Origin: Streptomyces tuirus
Lineage (GTDB): Bacteria > Actinomycetota > Actinomycetes > Streptomycetales > Streptomycetaceae
DNA: 64,000 nt
Direction: 5' to 3'
Assembly (NCBI GenBank): GCA_018195615.1
Contig: JAGTPG010000001.1
Span: 1,674,001 to 1,738,000 of the forward strand
A program made the translations under genes and the position numbers. Below, one piece after another: positions 35,370 through 45,424 of the stretch. Position 1 is the stretch's first letter, and every line of letters starts with the position of its first letter. The notes under the pieces were generated by a model. The model ran no database searches. It saw only the letters and a list, made by a program, of their open reading frames with translations, and was not told the origin of the DNA.

Positions 35370-36854
35370 GTGACCCCTCCCGCACGCCGCACCGCACTGC
35401 TGTGCGCCCTGACGGCCGCGGCCGCCCTGCTCCCGCGGCTGACCCGGTCCAGGCGGCTCCGCCGCCCTCCCCGCTCCGCTTCGCGACCTGCCCCGGCTCC
35501 GTCCCCGGCCGGCCGCACCGGAGCGCGTCGAGTGCGGGCGGATCAGCGTGCCGCTCGACTGGCGCCACCCCTCGGGGCCGCGCATCGAGGTGGCGGTCTC
35601 ACGCGTACGCGCCTCGGGAACACCCGCCGAACGGCGCGGCATCCTGCTGGTCAACCCGGGCGGCCCCGGCGGCTCCGGGCTCCCCTACGCGGTCACCAAA
35701 CGCGCCAAACTCCCGAGAGCGTGCGGCGTGCGTACGACGTCGTCGGCTTCGACCCACGCGGCGTCGGACAGAGCACCCCCGTCGACTGCGGCCCGATGGG
35801 CGGCCTCTTCGACAGCCCGGGCAGCGACCCGGTGCCGACGGGAGCCAGGGCCGAGCGCGCGTACCTGGCCTCCCTGCGCGCCCTGGCCGACGACTGCGCC
35901 CGGCATGCGGGACGCCTGCTGCAATACCTGTCCACCGAGCAGACGGCGTACGACATGGACGCGATCCGCGCGGCCCTCGGCGCACCGCGGACGAGCTTCC
36001 TCGGCGTCTCCTACGGCAGTTACCTCGGCGCGGCCTACACCGCCCGCTTCCCGCACCGCGTCGGCCGGATGGTGCTGGACAGCGTGGTCGGCCCCGGGGA
36101 CTGGTACGACTTCGACGTGCTCCAGAGCCGGGCCCTGCTGCGTCAGCGCGACGTCTTCTTCGCCTGGACGGCCGCCCGCGCCGAGCGCTTCGGACTGGGC
36201 GGGACGCCGGCCGCGGTACGGGAGGCGTACCTCCGCGTCCGCCGGGAGCTCGCCGCGCGGCCGGTGGCGGGCTTCGGCCCGGCGGAGTTCGACCGCGCCG
36301 TGTACCGCGCCCTGGGCCGCACCGAGCGCTGGGCGGGCCTCGCCGACGGCCTGCGAGGCTTCCTGACCGACGGCGACCCGGACGGTCTGCGCCCGGCCGA
36401 CCCCTTCGACAGCCGCGAGTCCCGGAACTACGAGGCCGCCAACCGCGTCGTCAAGTGCGCCGACGGGCCCGCCCCCGACCCCCGCGACATCGTCACGGAC
36501 CTCCGCCGCACCCGCCGCCTCGACCCGCAGCCGGTGCTGACCGGCATGGAGGCGAACACCTGCGCCTACTGGCACCACCGGCCCGGCCACCGCACCGCAC
36601 TCGGCAGCCCGGACGCCCCGCCGGTCCTGCTCGTCACCTCCGCGCACGACCCCGTCACCCCCGTCGAGGGCGCCCGCGGCCTGAAGCGTCTGCTGCCCGG
36701 CTCCCGCCTGGTCACCCTCGACGACGACTACTCCCACGGCGTGTTCGCGAGCCGGGGCAACGCGTGCGTGGACGAGACCGTGGCGGCCTACCTGGTGCGG
36801 GGCGCGGTTCCCGCGGCGGACGTGCGCTGCACGGGCCCGGGACTGCCCGAGTGA
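35370..36854 (+). CDS. Secreted alpha/beta-hydrolase peptidase, TAP family (three apparent frameshifts)
   Basis: The repaired protein has 495 residues. It has a signal peptide (TPPARRTALLCALTAAAALL, with an AXA-like site near VQAAPP), an alpha/beta-hydrolase core with oxyanion segment NPGGPGGSG and nucleophile GVSYGSYLG, and a TAP-like C-terminal domain with Asp in SAHDPVTP and His in DDYSHGVF. Family members are tripeptidyl or prolyl aminopeptidases released outside the cell. The GTG at 35370 follows GGAG with six-base spacing. Frames change at about 35435, 35503 and 35715 and are healed by one G or C each. It is divergent from the metallophore-like operon. Confidence 0.88.
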   Translation: MTPPARRTALLCALTAAAALLPRLTRSRRLRRPPRSASRPAPAPSPAGRTGARRVRADQRAARLAPPLGAAHRGGGLTRTRLGNTRRTARHPAGQPGRPRRLRAPLRGHQTRQTPESVRRAYDVVGFDPRGVGQSTPVDCGPMGGLFDSPGSDPVPTGARAERAYLASLRALADDCARHAGRLLQYLSTEQTAYDMDAIRAALGAPRTSFLGVSYGSYLGAAYTARFPHRVGRMVLDSVVGPGDWYDFDVLQSRALLRQRDVFFAWTAARAERFGLGGTPAAVREAYLRVRRELAARPVAGFGPAEFDRAVYRALGRTERWAGLADGLRGFLTDGDPDGLRPADPFDSRESRNYEAANRVVKCADGPAPDPRDIVTDLRRTRRLDPQPVLTGMEANTCAYWHHRPGHRTALGSPDAPPVLLVTSAHDPVTPVEGARGLKRLLPGSRLVTLDDDYSHGVFASRGNACVDETVAAYLVRGAVPAADVRCTGPGLPE

Positions 36855-36869
36855 TCACCTGACGAGGAC

Positions 36870-37931
36870 TCAAGTCTCTTTCCACACCAGCACGGTCAGC
36901 ACCGCGCTCGCGACGGTGACCGGGGCGGCGGCCTGGTTCATCAGCCTGATGCGCATCCTGCGGCCCGAGGCGAGCCGCTTGGTCAGCGGTACGACCGCGA
37001 AGGTGCCGCCACCGGTCCCGACGATCTCGTGGATCGGATGGTCCGCGCGATGCTCGTCGCCCTGGTACTCCGACATGCGTGCCTGGACCACCGCGCCCGC
37101 CGGCAGACCGTCGATGTGGAGGCCGAGGCTCCCGCTGAACCGGGCCGGGCCACGGGCGAAGACGCTGCCGCCGCCGGCGTGGTCACCGGTCTCGTCGGCC
37201 CACTCCGAGGTGAACTCGATCGAGTCCCAGGCACCGGGCGCGAGCTGGTACTGACGGTCGATACCGAGGTTGACGTACTGGGGCATGGGGTCCTCTCCTC
37301 TCCACCGGCCCGCCGGGAGGGCCAGGGCGTCGGCGACGTCACGGCGGAAGTCGGCCATGTCGAATCCGCGCGGGTCGACCTTCCAGTCGCTCCACTCCAG
37401 GTGGCCGATCGCGCTCTTGTGGCCCCAGCCGTGCGCGCGGCAGACGGCTGCGGTGGCCTTGACGATGGCGTCGTACTGGGCCTGCGGCCACGGGTCCTTG
37501 CCGTCGCCCTTGTTCTCGCACTCCCAGCCGTAGAAACGGGCGTTGCCGTCGACGGCGCCGGCCGAGCCGTCGTGTTCGTGCGTCGCGGGCGGGTACGTGC
37601 CGTACGACTCGCCGATGACGGCGTCGAGCACGTCGCCGTCGCCGCCGCCCGCGTGGTTGGCCCGGCCGTTCCCGGTCAGGTGGACGACGCCGTCCTTGGT
37701 GATGCAGCCGGTGGCGAGCGGACCGGGCAGGGCGCTGTGGCCGTGGTAGATGAGGTCGACGACGTCCGTGCCGGGCCCGGTGACGGTGTGATGGATCATC
37801 ACACCGTGCACGGGACCCCACGGGCCCTTGTGGTTGCGGTTGTTGGTGCGCCAGCCGCCGACCTCGTGAACGGCGCAGCCCTCGGCCTTCAGCGCGGCGA
37901 CGAGCCGGGCGGCGGTGAGCGGAGCGGCCAT
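36870..37931 (-). CDS. N-acetylmuramoyl-L-alanine amidase (Amidase_2/PGRP type)
   Basis: The 353-residue protein has an amidase_2 domain (about 10-200): GVMIHHTVTG with a zinc-ligand histidine, AIGHLEWSDWKVDPRGFDM with the second ligand, and YGWECENKGDG. The C-terminal 150 residues form a beta-rich module that may bind the cell wall. No signal peptide is visible, as with phage-type endolysins, which many Streptomyces chromosomal copies resemble. No holin or phage genes lie nearby. It is convergent with the peptidase gene 15 bases away. Confidence 0.9.
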   Translation of the reverse strand: MAAPLTAARLVAALKAEGCAVHEVGGWRTNNRNHKGPWGPVHGVMIHHTVTGPGTDVVDLIYHGHSALPGPLATGCITKDGVVHLTGNGRANHAGGGDGDVLDAVIGESYGTYPPATHEHDGSAGAVDGNARFYGWECENKGDGKDPWPQAQYDAIVKATAAVCRAHGWGHKSAIGHLEWSDWKVDPRGFDMADFRRDVADALALPAGRWRGEDPMPQYVNLGIDRQYQLAPGAWDSIEFTSEWADETGDHAGGGSVFARGPARFSGSLGLHIDGLPAGAVVQARMSEYQGDEHRADHPIHEIVGTGGGTFAVVPLTKRLASGRRMRIRLMNQAAAPVTVASAVLTVLVWKET

Positions 37932-38354
37932 GAGTCAGTCCTCCGTTCCGGCGCGCGTGCGTGCCGGTCTGAAGACGGTGCGATGCACGGTGCGATCGCA
38001 ACTGGGGAGCCCTGGCCTGGGAGCGGGTCGGTCCACTGAGTGTGTCCGGCGGTTCGTCCACGGTGCCTGCCACGCGAACCTCGCCAGGTATCCGTATTCT
38101 TCCGCCGCTCGCCTCGTCACTCACCTCGCCCTGCCCACATTCGCGAATTAGGCGGGATAACGACGCGCCCCGCCGACAGGGCAGGGCTCCGCGAGTGGCC
38201 CCTGGGGTCGGCGGGCGTGGAGCGGCGGGTGCGGTATGAAATTCGGCACGGCTGTCGTGCCCGACGAGCGGGCCGTGCAGCCGTGCGGGACGGGAACTGG
38301 CCGCACGCCGGAGTGAGCGTCCGGCTGCGCGCCGGGTGTCCCGCCTGGGTCGCG
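37932..38354. other. 423-bp stretch without a gene
   Basis: I found no supported gene. The left end holds the amidase upstream region, with a perfect TGCGATCGCA palindrome near 37990 and a G/C-rich stem near 38150-38180 (GGCGGG ... CCCGCC). Short ORFs on both strands look like chance. Confidence 0.45.
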
Positions 38355-38823
38355 CTATCTCCCGGCGGCGATAGCGGCCAGTGGCGACCTCATCACCGTG
38401 TAGTCGCCGTAGTGCACGGGCAGGAGCCGCCCAGGTGGAGGACGGCCAGGTCGGCGGCCGGGAAGCGCCTGGCGATCTCGTCGAGGCCGTCGTACACCAG
38501 CGTGTCGCCCGAGATGTACAGCCGCATCCGCACCCGTCCCCCGACGGGGCCGAACTCCAGCATGCTGCCCATCACCGGCGGCAGCAGCCCGCGCAGCACC
38601 GGGTGGCCGGCGTGCCGGCCTGCCAGGGCCGTGAGCCTGACCTGCGCCCCGCCCCGCTGGAGGGTGAGCCCCCGCCAGGTGCGCAGACCGGCGGTACAGC
38701 GGAAGCCGTGCACCACCCTGAGCCTGCGGGCCGCGTGCGGTGCGGTCAGCACCGGCACCGTGGCCCGTAGCCGAGGTACGCGTACTGTCCGCGGTGCAGG
38801 AAGTTCGGGTCGGTGAGCAGCGT
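38355..38823 (-). pseudogene. Metallo-beta-lactamase-fold hydrolase, decayed remnant
   Basis: Three colinear pieces of one gene can be read leftward. The first (38766-38823) encodes LLTDPNFLHRGQYAYLGYG. The second (38426-38758) encodes PVLTAPHAARRL ... LPPVMGSMLEFGP ... LYISGDTLVYDGLDEI ... LAVLHLGG. The third (38355-38424) encodes LPVHYGDYTVMRSPLA and a TAG. They are in different frames. The N-terminal strand, the HxHxDH metal motif that belongs between the first and second pieces, and about 35 residues before the third are absent. The first piece begins right at the PAP2 stop codon. The product cannot be active. The parent family resembles UlaG-like lactonases. Confidence 0.85.
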
Positions 38824-38825
38824 CG

Positions 38826-40205
38826 CTAGACCAGTTCCGGTCGGGGTTCCGGTTGCGGCGCCGGTGCGGTCTTCGGTTCCCATCGGTTGACGGTCCGTAC
38901 GTAGCCGTAGATCACCGAGGCCATCGCCAGGATGAGCAGCGGCCCGGACACCCATGGACGTGCGGCCATCTCCGTCGGCAGAAAGCGGTAGGACACCAGG
39001 AACGCCGTGAAGACCGCTGCCCCGTAGGAGACCAGCAGGGTTCCCGAGCGGTCCCATCCGCGTTCGAGCGAACGCAGCCCCGCCTCGATCGTGAGCGTGA
39101 ACACCACGCCGGCCACGAGATCCACGCCGTAGTGGTAGCCGAATCCCAGCGTCGCGGTGAGCGTGGCGATCAGCCAGAACGTACCGGCGAACCGCAGCGC
39201 GCGCGGCCCCTTGCGGGAGTGGATGAAGATCGCGACGGCCCAGGCGGTGTGCAGGCTGGGCATGCAGTTGCGGGGCGTGATCCCGTCGAACGGCATCGGC
39301 TGCGGGGCGTCGGCCGGCGGCGGAATGTCCGGCCACAGGTTGGCCAGCGCCCAGTGCTCGGTGCGCGGCGCGTCCGACCACCACAGGCTGATCCCGTCCC
39401 AGTGCTCGGTGCCGGTGCCGTAGGCGAAGATCGGTCCGACCACCGGGAAGATCATGTAGATGCCCGGCCCGAGGAGGCCGATGACCAGGAAGGTGCGCAC
39501 CAGGTGATGGCGCGGGAAGCGGCGCTCGGCCGCCACGTTGCGCAGCTGGTACAGCGCCACGAGGACCGCGGCCACCGCGAGCTGGCCGTAGACGAGGTCG
39601 AGGACGTTGAAGCCGATCGCGCCGGTGGCCATGACGAACCGGCCCACCAGCCACGACGGGTTGCCCAGCGCGTGGTCGGCGACCGCCACGTACTGGTCGA
39701 GCACCATCGGTCGGGCCTTCGACGTGATGAGCAGCCAGGTGTCACCGGTCTTGCGCCCGGCTATCAACAGCAGGCCCAGCCCGACGCCCTTCAGCAGCAG
39801 GACACGTTCCGCGCCGGTGCGGCGCGTGAGGGCGATGACTCCGTAGCCCAGAAGCACCCACAACGCGCCGTTGCCGAAGGGATGGCCGTCGGTCACCTCG
39901 ATGCCGGCCGCCCACCGCACCAGCTGGAAGACGACGTCGATGCCGATCGCGGCGCCGAGCGCGATGAACCGTTCCCGCCAGGTGAGCACGACCGTCATCA
40001 GGGCCATGCCGGCGTACAGCAGTGCGCCCGACTTGGGGGCGACGACGACCTCGCGCACCTGGCGGGTGATCGGACCCGGCAGGTCGTAGTGACGCGCGGC
40101 GATCTCCAGCACGATGAGAAATCCGAGGGTCACGACTCCCGCTGCGGCCCACAGCGTGCCCCTGCGTCTTATGCGCGAGGATATGCGCGTTGTTATAGGT
40201 ATCAA
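38826..40205 (-). CDS. PAP2-superfamily membrane phosphatase
   Basis: The 459-residue protein has about ten transmembrane helices and the PAP2 signature: CMPSLHTAWAV (PSxH) and GFGYHYGVDLVAG (HxxxD), with RNC as the preceding conserved piece. These form the catalytic site of lipid phosphatases and inositol-phosphorylceramide synthase-like enzymes. It is longer than typical PAP2 proteins because of an extra N-terminal half with about six helices. The upstream region (40206-40250) is unusually A/T-rich and probably holds its promoter. The decayed metallo-beta-lactamase-fold gene follows directly. Confidence 0.92.
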   Translation of the reverse strand: MIPITTRISSRIRRRGTLWAAAGVVTLGFLIVLEIAARHYDLPGPITRQVREVVVAPKSGALLYAGMALMTVVLTWRERFIALGAAIGIDVVFQLVRWAAGIEVTDGHPFGNGALWVLLGYGVIALTRRTGAERVLLLKGVGLGLLLIAGRKTGDTWLLITSKARPMVLDQYVAVADHALGNPSWLVGRFVMATGAIGFNVLDLVYGQLAVAAVLVALYQLRNVAAERRFPRHHLVRTFLVIGLLGPGIYMIFPVVGPIFAYGTGTEHWDGISLWWSDAPRTEHWALANLWPDIPPPADAPQPMPFDGITPRNCMPSLHTAWAVAIFIHSRKGPRALRFAGTFWLIATLTATLGFGYHYGVDLVAGVVFTLTIEAGLRSLERGWDRSGTLLVSYGAAVFTAFLVSYRFLPTEMAARPWVSGPLLILAMASVIYGYVRTVNRWEPKTAPAPQPEPRPELV

Positions 40206-40392
40206 TTGTTTTATTCGGTTTGTGTGATGGTTGTTGAGTGATCGAACATGCTATCGGAGCAGTGTGCCCGGCCTGGTCGATTTCCGAGAATCTCCACGAT
40301 TGTTCAGCCGTGCTCGGTCTGCGTCCTTACGGAGTCATGACGTACGGGCGCGGTCCCGTGGTGCGGCGGCGGGGCGGGCCTAGCGTGGCCGT

Positions 40393-41391
40393 ATGCGCGT
40401 ACTGGTCACCGGCGGTGCCGGGTTCATCGGGTCTCAGGTCGTCACAGCGCTCGGGGAGCGCGGGCACGACGCGGTCGTGTTCGACGTGCGGCAGGACCCC
40501 GGCGCCGACGTACGGGACCCGGCGGCCGTCCGTCGCGCCCTGACCGGCGTGGACGCCGTGTGTCACCAGGCCGCGATGGTCGGGCTCGGCAACGGCGTCG
40601 CCGACGCGGCGGAGTACGTCTCGCACAACGACCTCGGGACCGCGGTGCTGCTCGCCGCCATGGCCGAGGCAGGTGTACGGCGTCTGGTGCTGGCCGGGTC
40701 GATGGTCGTCTACGGGGAGGGACGGTACGACTGCCCACGGCACGGGGACGTACGGCCCGGGCCGCGTGCCGTCGCCGACCTGGACGCGGGGCGGTTCGAG
40801 CCGCCGTGCCCGTTGTGCGGGGCGGACCTCCTTCCCGGGCTGGTCGGCGAGGACGCCCCGGCCGACCCCCGGAACGTGTACGCGACGACCAAGCTCGCCC
40901 AGGAACACCTGGCCGCCGCCTGGGCCCGCTGCACGGGCGGGTCGGCGGTGTCGCTGCGCTACCACAACGTGTACGGGCCCGGCATGCCCCGCGACACCCC
41001 CTACGCCGGTGTCGCCTCCTTCTTCCGCTCGGCGCTCGCCCGGGCGAGGCCCCGCGCGTCTTCGAGGACGGGCGGCAGCGGCGGGACTTCGTGCACGTCC
41101 GGGACGTGGCGGCGGCCAACGTGGCTGCCCTGGAAGCGCCGTCGCCCACGGGGCGCTCACGGCGTACAACACCGGCAGCGGTGACCCGCACAGCGTCGGC
41201 GACATGGCGCGGGCGCTGGCCGCCGCGTACGGCGGGCCCGAGCCGGTCGTGACGGGCGAGTACCGGCTCGGGGACGTACGGCACATCACCGCGGACTCCG
41301 CACGGCTGCGGGACGGGCTGGGGTGGAAGCCGGCGGTCGGGTTCGAGGAGGGCGTGGCGGAGTTCGCGCGAGCCGGAATGCGGGGGCATAG
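40393..41391 (+). CDS. NAD-dependent sugar epimerase/dehydratase (three apparent frameshifts)
   Basis: The repaired protein has 333 residues of the extended SDR family: TGGAGFIGSQVV at the N-terminus, a SMVVYGEG Ser loop, and YATTKLAQEH (YxxxK). A CPLCGADLLPG Cys pair inserted in the middle is seen in actinomycete nucleotide-sugar epimerases. Frames change at 41042, 41150 and, near the stop, the G-run 41382-41386. The last change makes the ORF read on into the kinase gene. With one G added it ends RGA-TAG at 41391. It is convergent with the histidine kinase gene and likely supplies an envelope sugar. Confidence 0.87.
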
Positions 41392-41411
41392 GCCGGTGGT
41401 GCTGCCCGCGT

Positions 41412-42520
41412 TCAGGAAGCGGCGGCGGGCAGCACCACCTCGAAACGGCAGCCGCCGGGGATGTTGCGTACGGTGGCCCGGCCCTGGTGCGCCTCCACGA
41501 TCCCCCGGACGATGGCGAGGCCCAGGCCCGCGCCGGCCGGGGGCGTCCGGGCGTGCGTGCCCCGCCAGCCGGTGTCGAAGACGCGCGGCAGGTCCTCCGC
41601 GGGGATGCCGCCGCAGGCGTCCGTCACCGACAGCACCACGCCCTCGGCGGTACGCTCCGCGGCGATGGCCACCGTGCCGTCGGCCGGGGTCCGGCGGATG
41701 GCGTTGACCAGCAGGTTGCCCAGCACCCGGCTCATCTCCTTGCCGTCCACCTCCACCGGCACCGGCTCGATCCGGCCGCCCACCAGCCGCACCCCGTGCT
41801 GCCGGGCGAGCGGGTCGGCTCCGGCGAGCGCGTCGCCGATCAGGTCGTAGAGCGAGATACGGGCGTACGACAGCGGCAAGGTGCCGGCGTGGATGCGGGA
41901 GAGTTCGAAGAGGTCGCCGACCATGTCGTTGAGGCGTTCGACCTCGGTGCGGATCTGCCTCAGATAGCGGTCGGGGTCGGCGGCGACACCGTCCTCCAGG
42001 GCCTCCGACATGGCGCGCAGACCGGCCAGCGGGGTGCGCAGGTCGTGTGAGATCCACGCGACGAGTTCACGCCGGGAGGTCTCCAGGGCGCGTTCCCGCT
42101 CCCGGGATTCGGCGAGTCTGGCGCTGGTGGCGGCCAGTTCGCGGCTCAGGTGCTCCAGTTCCGCGGTCGTCGGGCCGTCGGGGGCGGCGAAGTCCCCGCC
42201 GTCGCCGAAGGAACGTGCGGCCACGGCGAGTTCCCGGCTGCGGGCGACGACCCAGCGGCCCAGCAGGAGAGCGGTGGCCAGGGAGACCACGGCCGCCATG
42301 GCGACGACGGTCGTGACGACCGACAGGTCGTGCGAGTTCAGGAACATCGCCCAGGCGACGGCCAGCGTGCCCGCGAGCATCGCGACGATCCCGACCGCCG
42401 CCACCACCGCGAGGGACGCGGTGAGCGAGCGGCGCCGGATCAGGCGCAGTACGGCCGCCCCGGCCAGCCCGGCGACAGCGGCACCGGCGAAGGCGTACAG
42501 GGCGATGAGAAGGGTGTCGT

Positions 42521-42524
<4 letters not shown>
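41412..42524 (-). CDS. Two-component sensor histidine kinase
   Basis: The 370-residue kinase has three N-terminal membrane helices (about 1-105) with little extracellular sequence, then an H-box SHDLRTPLAGLRAM, an N-box NLLVNAIRRTP and G-boxes DACGGIP and GAGLGLAI. It is a HAMP-less class I kinase. The GTG at 42524 overlaps the regulator stop by four bases, so it is cotranslated with its OmpR-type partner. The signal is unknown; its neighbours hint at envelope functions. Confidence 0.92.
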
Positions 42525-43260
<736 letters not shown>

Positions 43261-43384
43261 GCCTCCAGCCTGACACCGGGCCGCCGGCGATGGCGCGCCC
43301 GGACGCCTCCGGAACGCCGACGTCCGCGTTTCGTAAGGAGCGGAAGTCCGGATTGTGTCGATTCATATTCGTAGGGTGAGACCC

Positions 43385-44064
43385 GTGACGACGACTCCTT
43401 CGGACGTCGACGTGGTGCTGCCCTGCCTGAACGAGGCCGAGGCCCTGCCTTGGGTCCTCGAACGGATCCCGCCGGGCTGGCGCGCACTCGTCGTCGACAA
43501 CGGTTCCACCGACAACTCGGCCGAGGTCGCCCGCGCGTCGGGCGCGACCGTCGTACGGGAGCCGCGCCGGGCTTCGGCGCGGCCTGCCACGCCGGGCTGA
43601 CCGCGGCCACCGCCGACGTGGTGTGCTTCTGCGACTGCGACGCCTCCCTCGACCCCTCGCTCCTCGTTCCCTTCGTGCGCGAGGTGCGCGAGGGCGGGGC
43701 CGACCTGGTCCTCGGCCGGCGGCGTCCGCAGGGACGGGGCGCGTGGCCCGCGCACGCCCGGGTCGGCAACCTCGCCCTCGCGCGGATGCTGCGCCGCCGC
43801 ACCGGGCTGCGCCTGCACGACCTCGGTCCGCTGCGCGCCGCCCGGCGCGAGCCGCTGCTCGCCCTCGGTCTCACCGACCGGCGCAGCGGCTATCCGCTCC
43901 AGATGGTGGTCCGCGCGGCCGACGCCGGCTGGCGGATCGCCGAGCACGACGTGCCGTACCTGCCGCGCACCGGGGCCTCGAAGGTGACGGGCACCTGGCG
44001 CGGCACCTGGCAGGCCGTACGGGACATGAGCCGCGTCCTGGCCGACGGGAGGGCCGGACGGTGA
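43385..44064 (+). CDS. Family-2 glycosyltransferase (apparent frameshift near 43569)
   Basis: The repaired protein has 226 residues with the GT2 start VVLPCLNEAEALPWVLERI, a VVDNGSTDNSAEVA nucleotide-sugar segment and CDCDASLDP (DxD-like) in the centre. It lacks membrane helices. The frame changes at GGG 43569-43571; one G restores REPRRGFGAACHAG. The GTG at 43385 is preferred; an in-frame GTG lies nine bases upstream. It overlaps the DUF2064 gene by four bases and heads a three-gene operon. Confidence 0.9.
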
Positions 44065-44678
44065 GCACACTCCTCGTCATCGCCAAGGAACCGCTGCCGG
44101 GGCGGGTCAAGACCCGGCTCACCCCGCCGTTCACGCCCCAGCAGGCCGCGTCGCTCGCCGAGGCGTCCCTCGCGGACACCCTGGACGTGGTCGCCGCGAC
44201 CCCGGCCACCCGCCGGGTCCTCGTCCTCGACGGGGAGCCCGGCCCCTGGCTGCCGGCCGGCTTCGACGTCGTACGGCAGTGCGCGGGCGGGCTGGACGAG
44301 CGGCTGGCGGACGCCTTCGCGCGGTGCGACGGTCCGGCCCTGCTGATCGGCATGGACACCCCGCAGGTGACGCCGGAGCTGCTCAGGACGGACTACGCGG
44401 AGTGTGAGGCGTACTTCGGCCCGGCGGAGGACGGCGGCTTCTGGGCCCTCGGCCTCGCCGATCCCGATCCGGCCCTGTTGCGGGGCGTGCCCATGTCCAC
44501 AGCGGTGACCGGGGCCGTCCAGCGGGAACGGCTCGTCGCGGCCGGACTGCGGGTACGGGACCTGCCCCGGCTCCGGGACGTCGACACCGCCGCCGACGCC
44601 CACGCCGTCGCCGCCCTGGCCCCGCACGGCCGGTTCGCCGCCCGGCTGGCCCGGCTCACCTCGGTCACCACACGATGA
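44061..44678 (+). CDS. DUF2064 / TIGR04282-type glycosyltransferase-like protein
   Basis: The 205-residue protein starts LLVIAKEPLPGRVKTRL, the hallmark of the DUF2064 family, and has a GMDTPQVTPELL acidic loop and PAEDGGFWALGL. The family has a nucleotidyl/glycosyltransferase-A fold and was named in arsenosugar biosynthesis, but members beside GT2 genes probably act in other sugar pathways. It is coupled on both sides by four-base overlaps. Confidence 0.9.
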   Translation: MSTLLVIAKEPLPGRVKTRLTPPFTPQQAASLAEASLADTLDVVAATPATRRVLVLDGEPGPWLPAGFDVVRQCAGGLDERLADAFARCDGPALLIGMDTPQVTPELLRTDYAECEAYFGPAEDGGFWALGLADPDPALLRGVPMSTAVTGAVQRERLVAAGLRVRDLPRLRDVDTAADAHAVAALAPHGRFAARLARLTSVTTR

Positions 44679-45424
44679 GCGCCCCGCCCGCCACCGCCCT
44701 CGCCTGGGCGAGTGCCGACCCCTACGACGCCGCCCTCCGGACCGGTCGCGGCCCGCTGTTCCTGCGTCGCGCCGACGGGTGGCTGCTGCCGCTGGATGTG
44801 GAGCGCTGGTGCGCCCGGGCCGACGCGGTCGACCGGGGCGTGCTGGACCGGTGCGAGGGGACCGTGCTGGACGTGGGCTGCGGGCCGGGGCGGCTGGTGG
44901 CCGAACTCGCCGGCCGGGGCCGGGCCGTCCTCGGCATCGACGTCAGCGGAGCCGCCGTGGAGAACACGGTGCGGCTCGGCGGGCAGGCGCTGCGGCGCTC
45001 GGTGTTCGAGCCGCTGCCCGGTGAGGGGCGTTGGGGCACCGTCCTGCTCATGGACGGCAACATCGGCATCGGTGGCGACCCGCGTGCTCTGCTGGACAGA
45101 GTGGCCGCACTCCTGTGCCCCGGCGGCCTGCTCATCGCGGAGACCGCCCCCGTGGACATCGACGAACGCGTCCATGTCCGCATCACCGACGCGCACACGG
45201 CCGCCGGCGCCGCCTTCCCCTGGGCACGGCTCGGCACACAGGCCCTGCTGCGGTACGCACGGGGGTGGGAGCGGTCCGGTCAGTGGACGGCCGGCGGGCG
45301 TCGCTTCGTCGCCCTGCGCAGCCGCAGCGCCAGCAGCAGCGCCGAGCCACCGAAGAGGACGGCGGTGATCAGCAGCCAGCGGGCGAGGAAGCCGTCCGGC
45401 GAGAGTCCGGTGCCGGACCGGTAG
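44675..45424 (+). CDS. Class I SAM-dependent methyltransferase
   Basis: This methyltransferase of 249 codons has VLDVGCGPGRLVAEL (motif I), GIDVSGAAVENTVR (motif II) and LLMDGNIGIGGDP (motif IV-like). The ATG overlaps the DUF2064 stop. The last 45 or so codons (Ser/Arg-rich) overlap the opposite membrane-protein gene by 145 bases and look less protein-like than the rest. The true end may therefore be earlier, masked by a frame error near 45300. Confidence 0.85.
   Translation: MSAPPATALAWASADPYDAALRTGRGPLFLRRADGWLLPLDVERWCARADAVDRGVLDRCEGTVLDVGCGPGRLVAELAGRGRAVLGIDVSGAAVENTVRLGGQALRRSVFEPLPGEGRWGTVLLMDGNIGIGGDPRALLDRVAALLCPGGLLIAETAPVDIDERVHVRITDAHTAAGAAFPWARLGTQALLRYARGWERSGQWTAGGRRFVALRSRSASSSAEPPKRTAVISSQRARKPSGESPVPDR

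Noticed and set aside
36870..38354. Prophage remnant around the amidase
   Set aside because: No integrase, attachment repeat, holin or structural gene was found. Such amidases are common as lone chromosomal genes.
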